A stretch of 64,000 bases of DNA from Hyphobacterium sp. SN044. GTDB lineage: Bacteria; Pseudomonadota; Alphaproteobacteria; Caulobacterales; Maricaulaceae. Both the position numbers and the translations under genes were made by a program. The stretch is taken from positions 181,197 to 245,196 of the forward strand of contig NZ_JAKKUV010000006.1 of NCBI RefSeq assembly GCF_021864465.1, given 5' to 3'. The first letter of the stretch is position 1. The number at the start of each line of letters is the position of its first letter. Of this stretch, positions 29,139 through 37,356 are shown one piece after another. The notes beneath the pieces are model-generated. The model searched no databases. It worked only from the letters and a program-made list of their open reading frames with translations, and was not told the origin of the DNA.

Positions 29139-30413
29139 CTATTCCGGCTCGCCGCTATCGTAGCCGGCCGTCTCTTCGGCCTCGGCCAGAACCGGCGATG
29201 TGGCGCGGATATCCTTGAAGTCCTCGCGCTCGTCCTTCGGCGCGGCGGGCTTCACGCGGCTGCGGATGAACATGAGGCCGGTCAGCGCGAACAGGCAGAC
29301 CGCAGCATAGAGGAAGACGCCGCGCATCCCCATCGGGCTGGCATAGAAGGCGCCGGCCACGAAGGGACCGATCACGGATCCGATCGCCCAGGTCAGAAGC
29401 AGCGAGGAGGCGAGCCCTGGCAGGTCTTCCGGCTCGGCGCGGTCATTCGCGTGCGCGACGCCGATCCCGTAGTGAATGAGCGCCGTCCCGCCCCACAGCG
29501 CGATCAGGATCAGCCCCAGCGTCAGGCCCGGATCGACGAACACCATCAGGAGGAGTGTGATCGCGCCTGCCGTTCCGGCGAGACCCGCAATCACCAGTCG
29601 CCGGTCCATCCGGTCGGACAGCTTGCCGGCCGGCCACTGGCTGGCCATCGCCGCGACATAGATCGCCGCCATGACGAGCGGCGCAGCCCCGAGCGCCATG
29701 CCGGACGTCAGAGTCTCGCCTTCCGGCAGGCCAAGCCGCTCCGCCCAGATCGGAACGAAGGCGAGAAGCCCCGAATTGACCATGCCGGCGGCGAACACGC
29801 TGGCCGCGGCCGCCGGGGCGATCTGGATCAGCTTGCTCGGCATGATCATGACCGGGCGCGGCGCGCGCGGCTGGTCCTTGCGGGTCGCGGTGATCGGCAC
29901 CAGCGCCAGCGCCATGAAGACGCCGATCAGTAGGAAGGCGCGCGTCAGATCCATGCCCGGCACCGCCAGCAGGAAGGGACCGATGACGAGGCCTGCCCGG
30001 CCCGCAATCTGGTAGATCGAGAACACCGAGCCGCGCCGGTTGGCCGGTGTCACGTCGGCGATCCAGCTGTCCGCGACCGCGAACATCACCGCCGTGGAAC
30101 AGCCGAAGGCGAAGCGCGCGAGGAACCACAGAAGCGCCTGCGTATCGAGGCCGAGCACCAGCGTCACCGCCGCGGCCACGCCGGCCGAGGCGGCGAAGGC
30201 GCGGATATGTCCGACCCGGGCAATGAAGCGCGGCGCGTAGATCGCCCCGGCCATGAAGCCGCCAGCATAGGCCGCCGCGACGGCACCGATGGCGAGGCCG
30301 GACCACTGGTCGGCCGCCATCGCGACGGGCAGCACCACGGCCAGGCCACCGGTCGCCACATGCAGCAGCGCCATCGAGATCATCAGGACGAGAACATTGC
30401 GGTAGAAGGCCAA
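29139..30413 (-). CDS. MFS transporter (YcaD-like)
   Basis: A 424-residue major facilitator with twelve predicted membrane segments in two six-helix halves. The opening NVLVLMISMALLHVATGGLAV, the loop-2/3 region YAPRFIARVGHIRAFA, the DSWIADVTPANRRGSVFS helix (common in YcaD/Bcr-type MFS) and the second-half KLSDRMDRRLVIAG are clear. The ~40-residue C-terminus is hydrophilic and acidic. Homologues are poorly characterised; substrate and direction are unknown. It is divergent from the YceI-like lipoprotein and is probably monocistronic. Confidence 0.82.
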   Translation of the reverse strand: MAFYRNVLVLMISMALLHVATGGLAVVLPVAMAADQWSGLAIGAVAAAYAGGFMAGAIYAPRFIARVGHIRAFAASAGVAAAVTLVLGLDTQALLWFLARFAFGCSTAVMFAVADSWIADVTPANRRGSVFSIYQIAGRAGLVIGPFLLAVPGMDLTRAFLLIGVFMALALVPITATRKDQPRAPRPVMIMPSKLIQIAPAAAASVFAAGMVNSGLLAFVPIWAERLGLPEGETLTSGMALGAAPLVMAAIYVAAMASQWPAGKLSDRMDRRLVIAGLAGTAGAITLLLMVFVDPGLTLGLILIALWGGTALIHYGIGVAHANDRAEPEDLPGLASSLLLTWAIGSVIGPFVAGAFYASPMGMRGVFLYAAVCLFALTGLMFIRSRVKPAAPKDEREDFKDIRATSPVLAEAEETAGYDSGEPE

Positions 30414-30483
30414 GGCGCGCGCCCTAACTCATGCTATGAAAGTGACACCGGAAACCTGTCGCAACCCATCACGGAGCGTTCCC

Positions 30484-31077
30484 ATGTTCAAGCCGCGGTC
30501 CCTGTTATTCGCGATTCTCGGCAGCCTTGTGGCACTCGCGGCCTGTTCGCAGCCCTCCGGCAGCTGGACGCTGAACGCGGAGAGTTCCGCGCTGAGCTTC
30601 GTTTCGGTGAAGAACGCAACCGTACTGGAAGCCAGCCATTTCGGCACGCTGACCGGCTCGGTGAGCGAGGAGGGCAATGCCCATGTCGCCGCCCAGACCG
30701 AAACCCTCGAAACTTGGGTCGATGTCCGCAATGGCCGCATGGTCGAGCACTTCTTCCAGAGCGCCCAGCACCCGCAATTGTCGGTCGATACCCAGATCGA
30801 TCTCGACGCCTATGACGACATGGAGATCGGCGAAACGCGGCGCACCGAGCTGACCCTGACGGTCACGATCGTGTCGACGCCGCGCACGCTTTACGCCGAT
30901 GTGCTCGTGACGCGTGCCGGACCGGACACGGTCATTGTCGCCACGGCCGAACCGGTCATGGTCGATGCCCGCGATTTCGGCCTCGGCAATGCGGTGGAAT
31001 TGCTCGAATCCCTCGCCGGCCTCGATTCCGTCTCGCCGGTCGGTGCCGTCAGCGCCTATCTCGTCTACGAGCGCTGA
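30484..31077 (+). CDS. YceI-like lipoprotein
   Basis: A 197-residue exported protein. The N-terminus FKPRSLLFAILGSLVALAAC is a lipoprotein signal with the lipobox LAAC, so the protein is anchored in a membrane. The mature part fits the YceI lipocalin-like fold that binds isoprenoids or similar lipids in a beta-barrel: SWTLNAESSALSFVSVKNA, the GTLTGSVSEE strand pair and the DMEIGETRRTELTLTVTI segment. ATG at 30484 follows GGAG and starts the signal peptide; the frame is open further up. It overlaps the convergent doxX gene by 13 bases. Co-occurrence with the bufferin operon is noted, but no link is shown. Confidence 0.78.
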   Translation: MFKPRSLLFAILGSLVALAACSQPSGSWTLNAESSALSFVSVKNATVLEASHFGTLTGSVSEEGNAHVAAQTETLETWVDVRNGRMVEHFFQSAQHPQLSVDTQIDLDAYDDMEIGETRRTELTLTVTIVSTPRTLYADVLVTRAGPDTVIVATAEPVMVDARDFGLGNAVELLESLAGLDSVSPVGAVSAYLVYER

Positions 31078-31643
31078 TCGGTCAGACGGCGGGGCGAGCA
31101 ACGTCCCGCCAGCCCGTCGAGCGACCATGCCCCGCCACCGCGCGCGATCAGATAGATCAACAGCGCGGCCCAGAGCGCGTGCGCGCTCCACCAGGCGCCA
31201 GGGAAGACGAAGATCTGGATCACCAGCGTCATCGCGAGCAGACCCAGCGCGGACAGGCGGGTGAACACGCCGAGCACGATCAGGATCGGCAGGGCGAATT
31301 CCGCCAGCGTCGCCATCCACGCCGCGACCTCGCCCGGAATGATCGGGAGCGCGAAGTCAGTCTCGAACTGGCCGATCACGGCCGGCCGAAGATCGAGCGG
31401 CAGGACCGGCAGCTTCACGTGATAGCGCTGCACCGGGAAGTCGTTGATCAGCTCGGTATAGCCCAGCAGGCCGAAGGTCTGGACCTTCGTCAGAAGCGAG
31501 CGCCAGAACACGCCCGCGATCGTCAGGCGAAAGAAGAAGGCCATTGCGTCGTGCGACACGACGCGTTCGACGGTGCCGAAGACGGCCGCGTGAAGCCGCG
31601 CCGCTGAACCGATCAGCGGCAGGTTTTGCAGGTGTGATGTCAT
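31065..31643 (-). CDS. DoxX family membrane protein of the bufferin operon
   Basis: A 192-residue DoxX-type protein with four membrane segments near residues 34-52, 104-124, 128-149 and 152-170. The family signature is clear in FFFRLTIAGVFWRSLLTKVQ, MATLAEFALPILIVLGVFTR and WWSAHALWAALLIYLIARGG. In Caulobacter a DoxX protein (BufD) ends the SigF-dependent bufferin operon; its role is not known, but DoxX proteins elsewhere affect quinone or thiol redox. Here it is the fourth gene, three bases after bufC. It ends by overlapping the YceI-like gene in convergent orientation. Confidence 0.85.
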   Translation of the reverse strand: MTSHLQNLPLIGSAARLHAAVFGTVERVVSHDAMAFFFRLTIAGVFWRSLLTKVQTFGLLGYTELINDFPVQRYHVKLPVLPLDLRPAVIGQFETDFALPIIPGEVAAWMATLAEFALPILIVLGVFTRLSALGLLAMTLVIQIFVFPGAWWSAHALWAALLIYLIARGGGAWSLDGLAGRCSPRRLTDQRS

Positions 31644-31646
31644 GGG

Positions 31647-32372
31647 TCAGTCCCTCGCGAAAACGCCGTCTTTCAGAAGGCGGATAAAACTTTCGATGCC
31701 GCAGCCGGCTCGCTCGGCAGCAAGTCCAAGCGCAACCCCGGCCGCAAGCTGATCGAGAAGCGCGGCTTCGACGGGCTCGAGCGCCCGGTGACGCACTTCT
31801 TGGTACGGCCGCCAGACCAGAACGGTCTCGCCGGATTCCGGCCCGGCTTTCACCATCCGCCCCTCGAACCGGGCCGCGGCCCATGAGGCATGAAGTGCCC
31901 GATCGGAGCGCGGCAGACGGACGCTCGGATGAAGGCGGAGTGTCAGATCGGCGAGCCGCTCCGGTTCGACACCGGCGAGTGCGCCCGGCGAAAGAATGGC
32001 CGAATCCGGTGCCAGATGCGCTTCACTCCAGGCCCGGTCGAGCCGGGCAATATCGGGAAGGATGGACGGCATGCCGAGCGGGCTTTCCGCGGCGATGTAA
32101 TCCGCGAAGCCGGATCCGTAGTGCGCCATTACGCCGTCCCGGGGCGGATGAGCGGTCCAGTAGGCCTTGGCGAGCGCGGCGAAGTTTCCTTCGCCGGACA
32201 TCGCCCGGACCGCAGGATAATTGTCGCCCAGAACCTCGATCGCGCTGCGCACGACGGAATTCCGGTAGACGGGAAATCCGGTCAGAGTGCCGCCCGCGAA
32301 GGCCGCGACCGTCACTGTGTCCCCGCCGCGCAGCATGGAAGCGAAACAGTCGTGAAAGCCTGCCTCACGCAT
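31647..32372 (-). CDS. DUF2063 (BufC-type) partner of the MNIO enzyme
   Basis: A 241-residue DUF2063 protein, the usual partner of a DUF692 enzyme. The N-terminal domain has FASMLRGGDTVTVAAFAGGT, the conserved FPVYRNSVVRSAIEVLGDNY (Y-R/N-N motif) and the C-terminal domain resembles RiPP-recognition partners that deliver the precursor peptide. ATG at 32372 is chosen because it overlaps the bufB stop by only eight bases; the TTG at 32402 would add ten residues. In the bufferin pathway BufB and BufC together convert precursor cysteines. It is part of the bufA-bufB-bufC-doxX operon on the minus strand. Confidence 0.88.
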   Translation of the reverse strand: MREAGFHDCFASMLRGGDTVTVAAFAGGTLTGFPVYRNSVVRSAIEVLGDNYPAVRAMSGEGNFAALAKAYWTAHPPRDGVMAHYGSGFADYIAAESPLGMPSILPDIARLDRAWSEAHLAPDSAILSPGALAGVEPERLADLTLRLHPSVRLPRSDRALHASWAAARFEGRMVKAGPESGETVLVWRPYQEVRHRALEPVEAALLDQLAAGVALGLAAERAGCGIESFIRLLKDGVFARD

Positions 32373-33225
32373 CGGCCAGAGCGGCCTCGTCCGCGTATTC
32401 AAGCAGGGCCTGAGCCCTCTCGCGCTCAGCCATCAGCTCCACGAAGGGCGGCAGATTGTTGTCGCGTTCGATCAGCGTCGGCACCGGACCGGTGCGCGCG
32501 ATCGTTTCGCGGTAGAGCGACCAGACGGCATCCGCGACCGGCGCGCCATGCGTGTCGATCAGCAGGCTCCCGTCCGGGTCGGTCTCGTGCCCCGCGAGAT
32601 GGATCTCGCCAACGGCATCGAGCGGAAAGGTTTCCAGATACCCAAGCGCATCGCGCTTCAGATTGATGGCCGTGACGAAGACATTGTTGAGATCGAGCAG
32701 CAGGCCGCAGCCCGTCCGGCGGACGGCCTCGACCAGAAACTCCGTCTCCGTCATATCGCCCTTGAGATCGACATAGAGCGACGGGTTCTCGATCAGGATC
32801 GACCGGCCCAGCGCGTCCTGCACCTCGTCGACATGATCGCAGAAGCGGTCGAGCGCCCCGGCTGTATAAGGCAGTGGCAGGAGATCGCCGTAATAGATGC
32901 CGTCATGCCGGCACCAGGCGAGGTGTTCCGACACCAATGCCGGCCGGTAGCGGTCGATCAGTTCGCGAAGCGATTTGAGGTGGTCCGGGTCCGGCCGGTC
33001 CGCGCCGCCGAGCGACAGCGAAACACCGTGCAGGGAGACGGGATGCCGCTGTGCGATGGCTTCAAGCCAATGAAGGCGCGGACCGCCGGGAAGCATGTAG
33101 TTTTCCGGATGCACCTCCACCCAGAGGCCGGGAGCGTCGGACTCCAGCACGGCGCGGTAATGCGCCGGCTTGAGTCCGAGCCCGGCCCCCATGGCACGGG
33201 GAGGGAGGCGGGTGGAGGTGATCAT
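32365..33225 (-). CDS. MNIO (DUF692) iron oxygenase, BufB type
   Basis: A 286-residue multinuclear non-heme iron-dependent oxidase (DUF692) with a TIM-barrel fold. Metal-ligand and active-site stretches are intact: GLGLKPAHY at the start, EVHPENYM, PVSLHGVSLSLGG, LVSEHLAWC, ILIENPSLYVD, LLLDLNNVFVTA, GEIHLAGHE, LIDTHGAPV and LIERDNNLPP. Members convert cysteine residues of precursor peptides into oxidised heterocycles; BufB-type enzymes act on BufA-type precursors. ATG at 33225 is chosen as the start of the conserved block. The gene is 24 bases after bufA, overlaps bufC, and is presumably controlled by SigF. Confidence 0.92.
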   Translation of the reverse strand: MITSTRLPPRAMGAGLGLKPAHYRAVLESDAPGLWVEVHPENYMLPGGPRLHWLEAIAQRHPVSLHGVSLSLGGADRPDPDHLKSLRELIDRYRPALVSEHLAWCRHDGIYYGDLLPLPYTAGALDRFCDHVDEVQDALGRSILIENPSLYVDLKGDMTETEFLVEAVRRTGCGLLLDLNNVFVTAINLKRDALGYLETFPLDAVGEIHLAGHETDPDGSLLIDTHGAPVADAVWSLYRETIARTGPVPTLIERDNNLPPFVELMAERERAQALLEYADEAALADA

Positions 33226-33248
33226 CACGGAAACGCTCCGTAACCGGA

Positions 33249-33545
33249 TTACGGGCGCTCGACCGGCGTCAGCGAACCCGGACCATAGGGGGTCTGGATG
33301 TCCTCGCAGGTGCCTTCGTCGACATATTTCCAAGCATTGCCGTCATAATCGACGGTCGACGTGCCGGCGCAGGAATTGTTGCCGGTCGAGGCACAATCGT
33401 TTTCGCCGGCGAGCGAAACGCCATAGCAGCGTTCCTGGCCCTCGGGGCTCATGTCGCCGGCATCCTGGGCATGCGCGACAGAAGCGGCGAGCGACAGGGC
33501 GAAGGCAGACGCCGTCAGGGCGGCGAGTTTGGTGCTTGTGTTCAT
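33249..33545 (-). CDS. BufA1-type bufferin precursor (DUF2282)
   Basis: A 98-residue small secreted protein. It has a Sec signal ([20 protein letters not shown], cleavage near AHA-QDAG) and a mature part with four cysteines at 40, 51, 59 and 80 in the contexts QERCYGV, ENDCAS, NSCAGT and GTCEDI. This spacing and the [13 protein letters not shown] sequence match the DUF2282/BufA1 family described in Caulobacter as bufferin precursors, whose cysteines are modified by the MNIO enzyme to bind copper in the periplasm. ATG at 33545 follows GGAGA. The gene heads the buf operon directly below a SigF-type promoter at 33612-33638. Confidence 0.88.
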   Translation of the reverse strand: MNTSTKLAALTASAFALSLAASVAHAQDAGDMSPEGQERCYGVSLAGENDCASTGNNSCAGTSTVDYDGNAWKYVDEGTCEDIQTPYGPGSLTPVERP

Positions 33546-33611
33546 GGGAGAGTCTCCGTTCGAATGAAATTGGTCCCTCGTGATCCCGCTCATCAGGGTC
33601 ACACCGGGCTT

Positions 33612-33638
33612 TTCGAACGGGCCGGGAGGATCGTTACA
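33612..33638 (-). promoter_or_regulatory. SigF-type promoter of the bufferin operon
   Basis: On the minus strand TGTAACG (33632-33638), 16 bases, CGAA (33612-33615). The same arrangement occurs on the other strand before sigF and fits the sigF promoter class known from Caulobacter (GTAAC, about 16 nt, CGAA). It would place the transcription start about 60 bases ahead of the bufA ATG at 33545. Confidence 0.85.
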
Positions 33639-33807
33639 GCGCGAAGGGGCACGGCAGGTAACGCACCCCACGAGAACCTCTCAAATAATTGAAATATATA
33701 ATTCTATTCTGTTCATCACATGTCGATCACGTCACCGTGACCGGACAATCGCGGACGCAGCGCCCGGCATTCGGAACGCTTATGGCAAGACGGAATGCAG
33801 CGCGCCG

Positions 33808-33834
33808 TGTAACCATTTCGCGATTGTCGGCGAA
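33808..33834 (+). promoter_or_regulatory. SigF-type promoter of sigF itself
   Basis: TGTAACC (33808-33814), 16 bases, CGAA (33831-33834), the same layout and spacing as the promoter before the buf operon. It starts about 20 bases before the sigF ATG at 33855, giving a very short leader, and implies positive autoregulation. The region 33639-33807 between the two promoters is AT-richer and shows no reading frame. Confidence 0.85.
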
Positions 33835-33854
33835 AGGCCTTGATAGAGACGCTC

Positions 33855-34406
33855 ATGTCCCGGACGGAAGTCACGCTCGGAACGCTGATGGTGCTCGCCC
33901 AGTCGGGCGACCGGCAGGCCTATCGCGCCGTGCTCGAAACGGCACGTGTCAGGTTGATCGGCTATTTCACACGGCGCCTCTCGGCAGATCCGGGCAGCGC
34001 CGAGGATCTGGTACAGGACACGCTGATGGCGGTGCATGAGAAACGCGCGACCTATGACCCGACCCTGCCCTTCGGGGCATGGCTGCACGGGATTGCGCGC
34101 TACAAGCTCATCGACCACTACCGGCGCCACAAGCGCCGCGAGACGATACCGCTCGGGGAGGACGATTTTGCGGCGGATACCGATGACGCCGCAGCCACGC
34201 TCGCCCGCATCGATGTCGACGCCATGCTGGCCCGCCTGCCGCAAAAGCAGGCCGCGGCGATCCGGCTCATCCACCTCCAGGGCCATACGGCGCGGGAAGC
34301 AGCGGAACGGCTCGGAGCGGGCGAGTCCGCCGTGAAGGTCAGCGCCCATCGCGGCCTGAAAGCCGCCGCTGCGCACGCCGCGTCGAATGAAGAGGAGCGA
34401 TCATGA
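33855..34406 (+). CDS. sigF: ECF sigma factor (SigF type, metal-responsive)
   Basis: A 183-residue extracytoplasmic-function sigma factor. Region 2 covers RLIGYFTRRLSADPGSAEDL and VQDTLMAVHEKRATYDP through GAWLHGIARYKLIDHYRR; region 4 is LARLPQKQAAAIRLIHLQGH followed by TAREAAERLGAGESAVKVSA, with the helix-turn-helix in the latter. In Caulobacter SigF responds to heavy metals and is held by NrsF. ATG at 33855 is preferred; an upstream TTG at 33840 lies in the likely untranscribed or leader zone. The stop overlaps the anti-sigma gene by four bases (ATGA). It is divergent from the bufferin operon, with matching promoters on both sides. Confidence 0.9.
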   Translation: MSRTEVTLGTLMVLAQSGDRQAYRAVLETARVRLIGYFTRRLSADPGSAEDLVQDTLMAVHEKRATYDPTLPFGAWLHGIARYKLIDHYRRHKRRETIPLGEDDFAADTDDAAATLARIDVDAMLARLPQKQAAAIRLIHLQGHTAREAAERLGAGESAVKVSAHRGLKAAAAHAASNEEERS

Positions 34407-35038
34407 CCGACCCCATCGATGATCTCGTCGGCGCGCTCGAACCGGTCCGCCCCGTGCGCCCGGCCAGCCTCGCCCTTCGCTTCGTCTTCCCGGCCTTGCT
34501 GGTTTCGGCGGCCGGTCTGGCGATCCTGATCGGCATGCGGCCGGACATGCCCGCGGCGCTGGTCCTGCCCTCCTTCTGGATCAAGCTGATCGCCATGACG
34601 GCGATCGCGGCGGCGGGCTGGTTCGCCCTGTCCGCCGCATCACGACCTGGCCGGTCTCCCGCCCCCGGCCTGATCGCAGCGGGAGCGCTCGTCATTCTGC
34701 TGCTCTTCGTCGGTCTCGCGAACCTCGCCTTCGCGGGTCCGGGCAATCGGATGGACCTCCTGATGGGACATTCGATCCAGCGGTGCCTGCCATTCGTCGT
34801 CCTGACCGCCCTTCCGGTCTTCGCGGGCAGCCTGCTTGTCCTGCGCCGAATGGCGCCCACGCGTCTGCATCTGGCGGGATTGGCGGCAGGCTTGTTCGCG
34901 GGCGCGGCAGGAGCGGCGGTCTATTCGCTCAGCTGCAACGAGGCGAGCCTGACCTTCCTGGCGGTCTGGTATCAGCTCGCCCTGCTCATCGTGGCAGGGC
35001 TGGGCGCACTGGCCGGACCGCGCCTGCTGCGCTGGTAG
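34403..35038 (+). CDS. nrsF: NrsF-type anti-sigma factor (DUF1109)
   Basis: A 211-residue membrane protein with six predicted transmembrane segments, of the DUF1109/NrsF family that sequesters SigF. The cytoplasmic N-terminus is short (MTDPIDDLVGALEPVRPVRP). Two cysteines, Cys128 (SIQRCLPF) and Cys178 (SLSCNEAS), lie 50 residues apart, which equals the spacing of the two sensor cysteines reported for Caulobacter NrsF (Cys131 and Cys181). The metal-sensing role follows from that family. It overlaps sigF by four bases and is translated with it, then runs into the convergent DUF1036 gene after 5 bases. Confidence 0.9.
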   Translation: MTDPIDDLVGALEPVRPVRPASLALRFVFPALLVSAAGLAILIGMRPDMPAALVLPSFWIKLIAMTAIAAAGWFALSAASRPGRSPAPGLIAAGALVILLLFVGLANLAFAGPGNRMDLLMGHSIQRCLPFVVLTALPVFAGSLLVLRRMAPTRLHLAGLAAGLFAGAAGAAVYSLSCNEASLTFLAVWYQLALLIVAGLGALAGPRLLRW

Positions 35039-35043
35039 ACCCG

Positions 35044-35934
35044 CTACTGCCTGCGGCGCAGAAATGCCTGAAAGTGCGAGACATTGCGTGCAAAGCGATA
35101 GCTGGTGAAGCCGGTCGCGTGCGGGACCTCGGGCGGGCAGTACATCTCGTCCGATATCCGGTCCGACGTGGCGGTGACCGCGAACGGCCCTTCGGAGACG
35201 CAAAAGGCCGCATCGTCGTAACTTTGCGGATCATCCTCCGCGAGCGGGGAGTCCGGCACCCGCGTCATCCAGTGGACAAGGCTGTCGTCCGGAAAGCCGC
35301 GCCAGATCGGTGCGCACGTCCCGTCCTCGACATGCGCCCAGCCTGACACACGCCAGAAGCCGCTCGCTTCGCGCGCCGCCGTCGCGACCTCCGCGCCGCC
35401 CGGCGCGAAGACGCAAAGCTCGACCGTCCTGAGCGGTTCGGCCATGCCGTCGGCCGCGGCAGGCGTGGCGGCACACAAGTCCCCGTCTTGCGCGAGATCG
35501 CTGCAGCCGATCCGCCAGTCCACGACGCCCCATTCCTGCCGGAAATGCCGGACGGTCTGCGTGGAGAACCCCACCCGGCGCGTCCTGTCTCCGCAGGGCG
35601 GGGCGTCCAGCACACCCGTGTTGAAGCCTTCGGCGGGAAGACAGTGCGCGAAATCGCCCTCGCCCGCCGGCCACTGCCAGGTGCCGGAGAAGGCGGCGAG
35701 CGCCATCCGGTCGCCGACCACGCCGTGGATCGCGCCTTCGAGGCACGCATTCGCCTCGACCCGGAACCAGCCTTCCGCGCGCCGTCCGCCCGACGGATTG
35801 GTGTCATAGGCGGCAGCGACCCCGACCGCGAAGGACGTGTCATTGCACAATCGCATCAACACGGGGCGGCCTTGCGCCTCGGCAGCCGCGCCGCCGAAAA
35901 CCAGCAGGGATAACAGGATGATCAGACGCGTCAT
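35044..35934 (-). CDS. Secreted DUF1036 protein
   Basis: A 296-residue exported protein. After a Sec signal (MTRLIILLSLLVFGGAAAEAQ) comes a DUF1036 module with the family start LCNDTSFAVGVAAAYDT and GWFRVEANACLEG. A second related module appears near residue 170 (VELCVFAPGGAEVATAAREA, then WRVSGWAHVEDGTCAP), suggesting an internal duplication. Ten or so cysteines are spread through both and probably form disulfides. DUF1036 function is unknown. It is convergent with nrsF (5-base gap) and lies in a block of periplasmic stress-type genes. Confidence 0.8.
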   Translation of the reverse strand: MTRLIILLSLLVFGGAAAEAQGRPVLMRLCNDTSFAVGVAAAYDTNPSGGRRAEGWFRVEANACLEGAIHGVVGDRMALAAFSGTWQWPAGEGDFAHCLPAEGFNTGVLDAPPCGDRTRRVGFSTQTVRHFRQEWGVVDWRIGCSDLAQDGDLCAATPAAADGMAEPLRTVELCVFAPGGAEVATAAREASGFWRVSGWAHVEDGTCAPIWRGFPDDSLVHWMTRVPDSPLAEDDPQSYDDAAFCVSEGPFAVTATSDRISDEMYCPPEVPHATGFTSYRFARNVSHFQAFLRRRQ

Positions 35935-35979
35935 GGCCGCAAGTTAGTCACAACTTGCGATGGTTGTCAGCCCGAATGC

Positions 35980-36708
35980 TTATTGCGCCGCGGGCTCGGG
36001 ATCGGGCCGGCGCAGGAAGGTCATGTCGCGGCCGATCACATCGATCCGGACCACTTCGCCGCCGGAAACGAAGATGTCGTTCTCCGGTTGTGTCCCGCGC
36101 ACTTCGAGGCGCAGCGTGTCTTCATAGCGGCCCGCAGGCGTGTCGACCGCCCCGCCCTCGAACGCCGTGACCGTCACCGTCGCGACAGAATTGGCCATGA
36201 CCGCATACCAGACATAGGTGACGGAGTCGCCCGGTGCGAGCCCCATGAAGGGGGCCAGCACGAAAGTCGCCGCGCGCGGCATCGTCCCGTCGGGCAGGTC
36301 CAGCGCGATCGGCGCGCTCTGCTCGCCGCTCAAGGGGCGGAGGATGGTCTGAATACCTGTCACCCGGCCATCGGAAGCGACCGTATCGAGCGTCATGACC
36401 GCCGATTCCTGATGCCACAGGATGACGGTTTCCAGCGGCGCGAAATCGCCGTCCGTCATCGCGGCGGTCATGGATTCAAAGATGTCGCCGCTCATCATCA
36501 TGGTGCGGTCGAACATCTCGATCCGCTCGCCATTGCGGCGCCAGCCGAGGCGCATATAGCCGTCAACCTCGCCCTGGTTGATGAATTGCAGATTCATTTC
36601 GCCGGTGTCGGGCAGGCGAGCGGCTGCTTCGGTGCGCCAGTCGTCCTGCGCGAGCGCCGCAGCGGGAAGGACAAGGGCCACGAGCGCGGCCATCATGATC
36701 GGTTTCAA
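35980..36708 (-). CDS. Secreted protein, DUF3108-like beta-rich fold
   Basis: A 242-residue protein with a clear Sec signal (MKPIMMAALVALVLPAAALAQ). The mature region is beta-strand rich. The C-terminal part (AVDTPAGRYEDTLRLEV, then NDIFVSGGEVVRIDVIGRD) resembles the end of DUF3108-type periplasmic proteins, but I cannot be certain. No cysteines or catalytic motif are visible. It is coded on the same strand as DUF1036 with 45 bases between and could share its transcript. The function is unknown. Confidence 0.65.
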   Translation of the reverse strand: MKPIMMAALVALVLPAAALAQDDWRTEAAARLPDTGEMNLQFINQGEVDGYMRLGWRRNGERIEMFDRTMMMSGDIFESMTAAMTDGDFAPLETVILWHQESAVMTLDTVASDGRVTGIQTILRPLSGEQSAPIALDLPDGTMPRAATFVLAPFMGLAPGDSVTYVWYAVMANSVATVTVTAFEGGAVDTPAGRYEDTLRLEVRGTQPENDIFVSGGEVVRIDVIGRDMTFLRRPDPEPAAQ

Positions 36709-36816
36709 AAGGAACTCTCCCCCGGAAATTCAGATCCGGGGGAGAGTGTGACACGCGCCAGTGAGGAAGGGGCTGACAAGCGCGTCATTCGCTTCACGTC
36801 TGCGTGACGCGAAGGC

Positions 36817-37275
36817 TTACCAGTATCCGCCGCCCATCAGCTCGACACTTTCCTCGCGGGCCTCGCCTTCGGCGACCGTAAAGACCGCCTCGTCGTAGCG
36901 GGCGCCCCGGAAGCGCGGGAAGGGGTTGTTCGAGAAGCCATAGCCCTCGGTCGGCACGCCCATGAAATTCATGTTGAACTGCCGGTCGGCATTTTCGTCG
37001 TGATAGATGCGGATCGCATACTCGCCGGCTTCAAGCCCGTCGAAGGTCAGCGTCACCCGGCCGTCGACCGGCTCGGCGCGGTCGAAGGAGAGCGGCTCGT
37101 CGCCGTCCCAGGACTCCGCGCTGTTGTAGAGCGCGACTTCCAGCGTGCCGCCATCGCGGATCTCCTCGACCGTGACGGTGATGCTGGCGTCATCGGCCAG
37201 GACGGGGGAGGTGACCGCCGTCGCGGACAGGGCGGCGGTGGCGGCGAGGATCAGGGAAGACATCAGGGTATTCAT
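36817..37275 (-). CDS. Secreted DUF2141 protein
   Basis: A 152-residue exported protein of the DUF2141 family, a small periplasmic beta-sandwich of unknown role. The signal peptide is LMSSLILAATAALSATAVTS, cleaved before DDASITV. Family hallmarks follow: ITVTVEEIRDGGTLEVALYN, LTFDGLEAGEYAIRIYHDEN, the very conserved ADRQFNMNFMGVPTEGYGFS and NNPFPRFRGARYDEAVFTV. Nothing in it suggests an enzyme. It lies 108 bases before the minus-strand neighbour and 81 bases after DUF2306. Confidence 0.88.
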   Translation of the reverse strand: MNTLMSSLILAATAALSATAVTSPVLADDASITVTVEEIRDGGTLEVALYNSAESWDGDEPLSFDRAEPVDGRVTLTFDGLEAGEYAIRIYHDENADRQFNMNFMGVPTEGYGFSNNPFPRFRGARYDEAVFTVAEGEAREESVELMGGGYW

Positions 37276-37356
37276 GGCAGTTCTCCTTTGCTCGCCGGAC
37301 GGATCGTCCGTCCGGCGTGTGTGTGTGCGGGTTGAGGTTTGGATTGCGGGGCGGGC

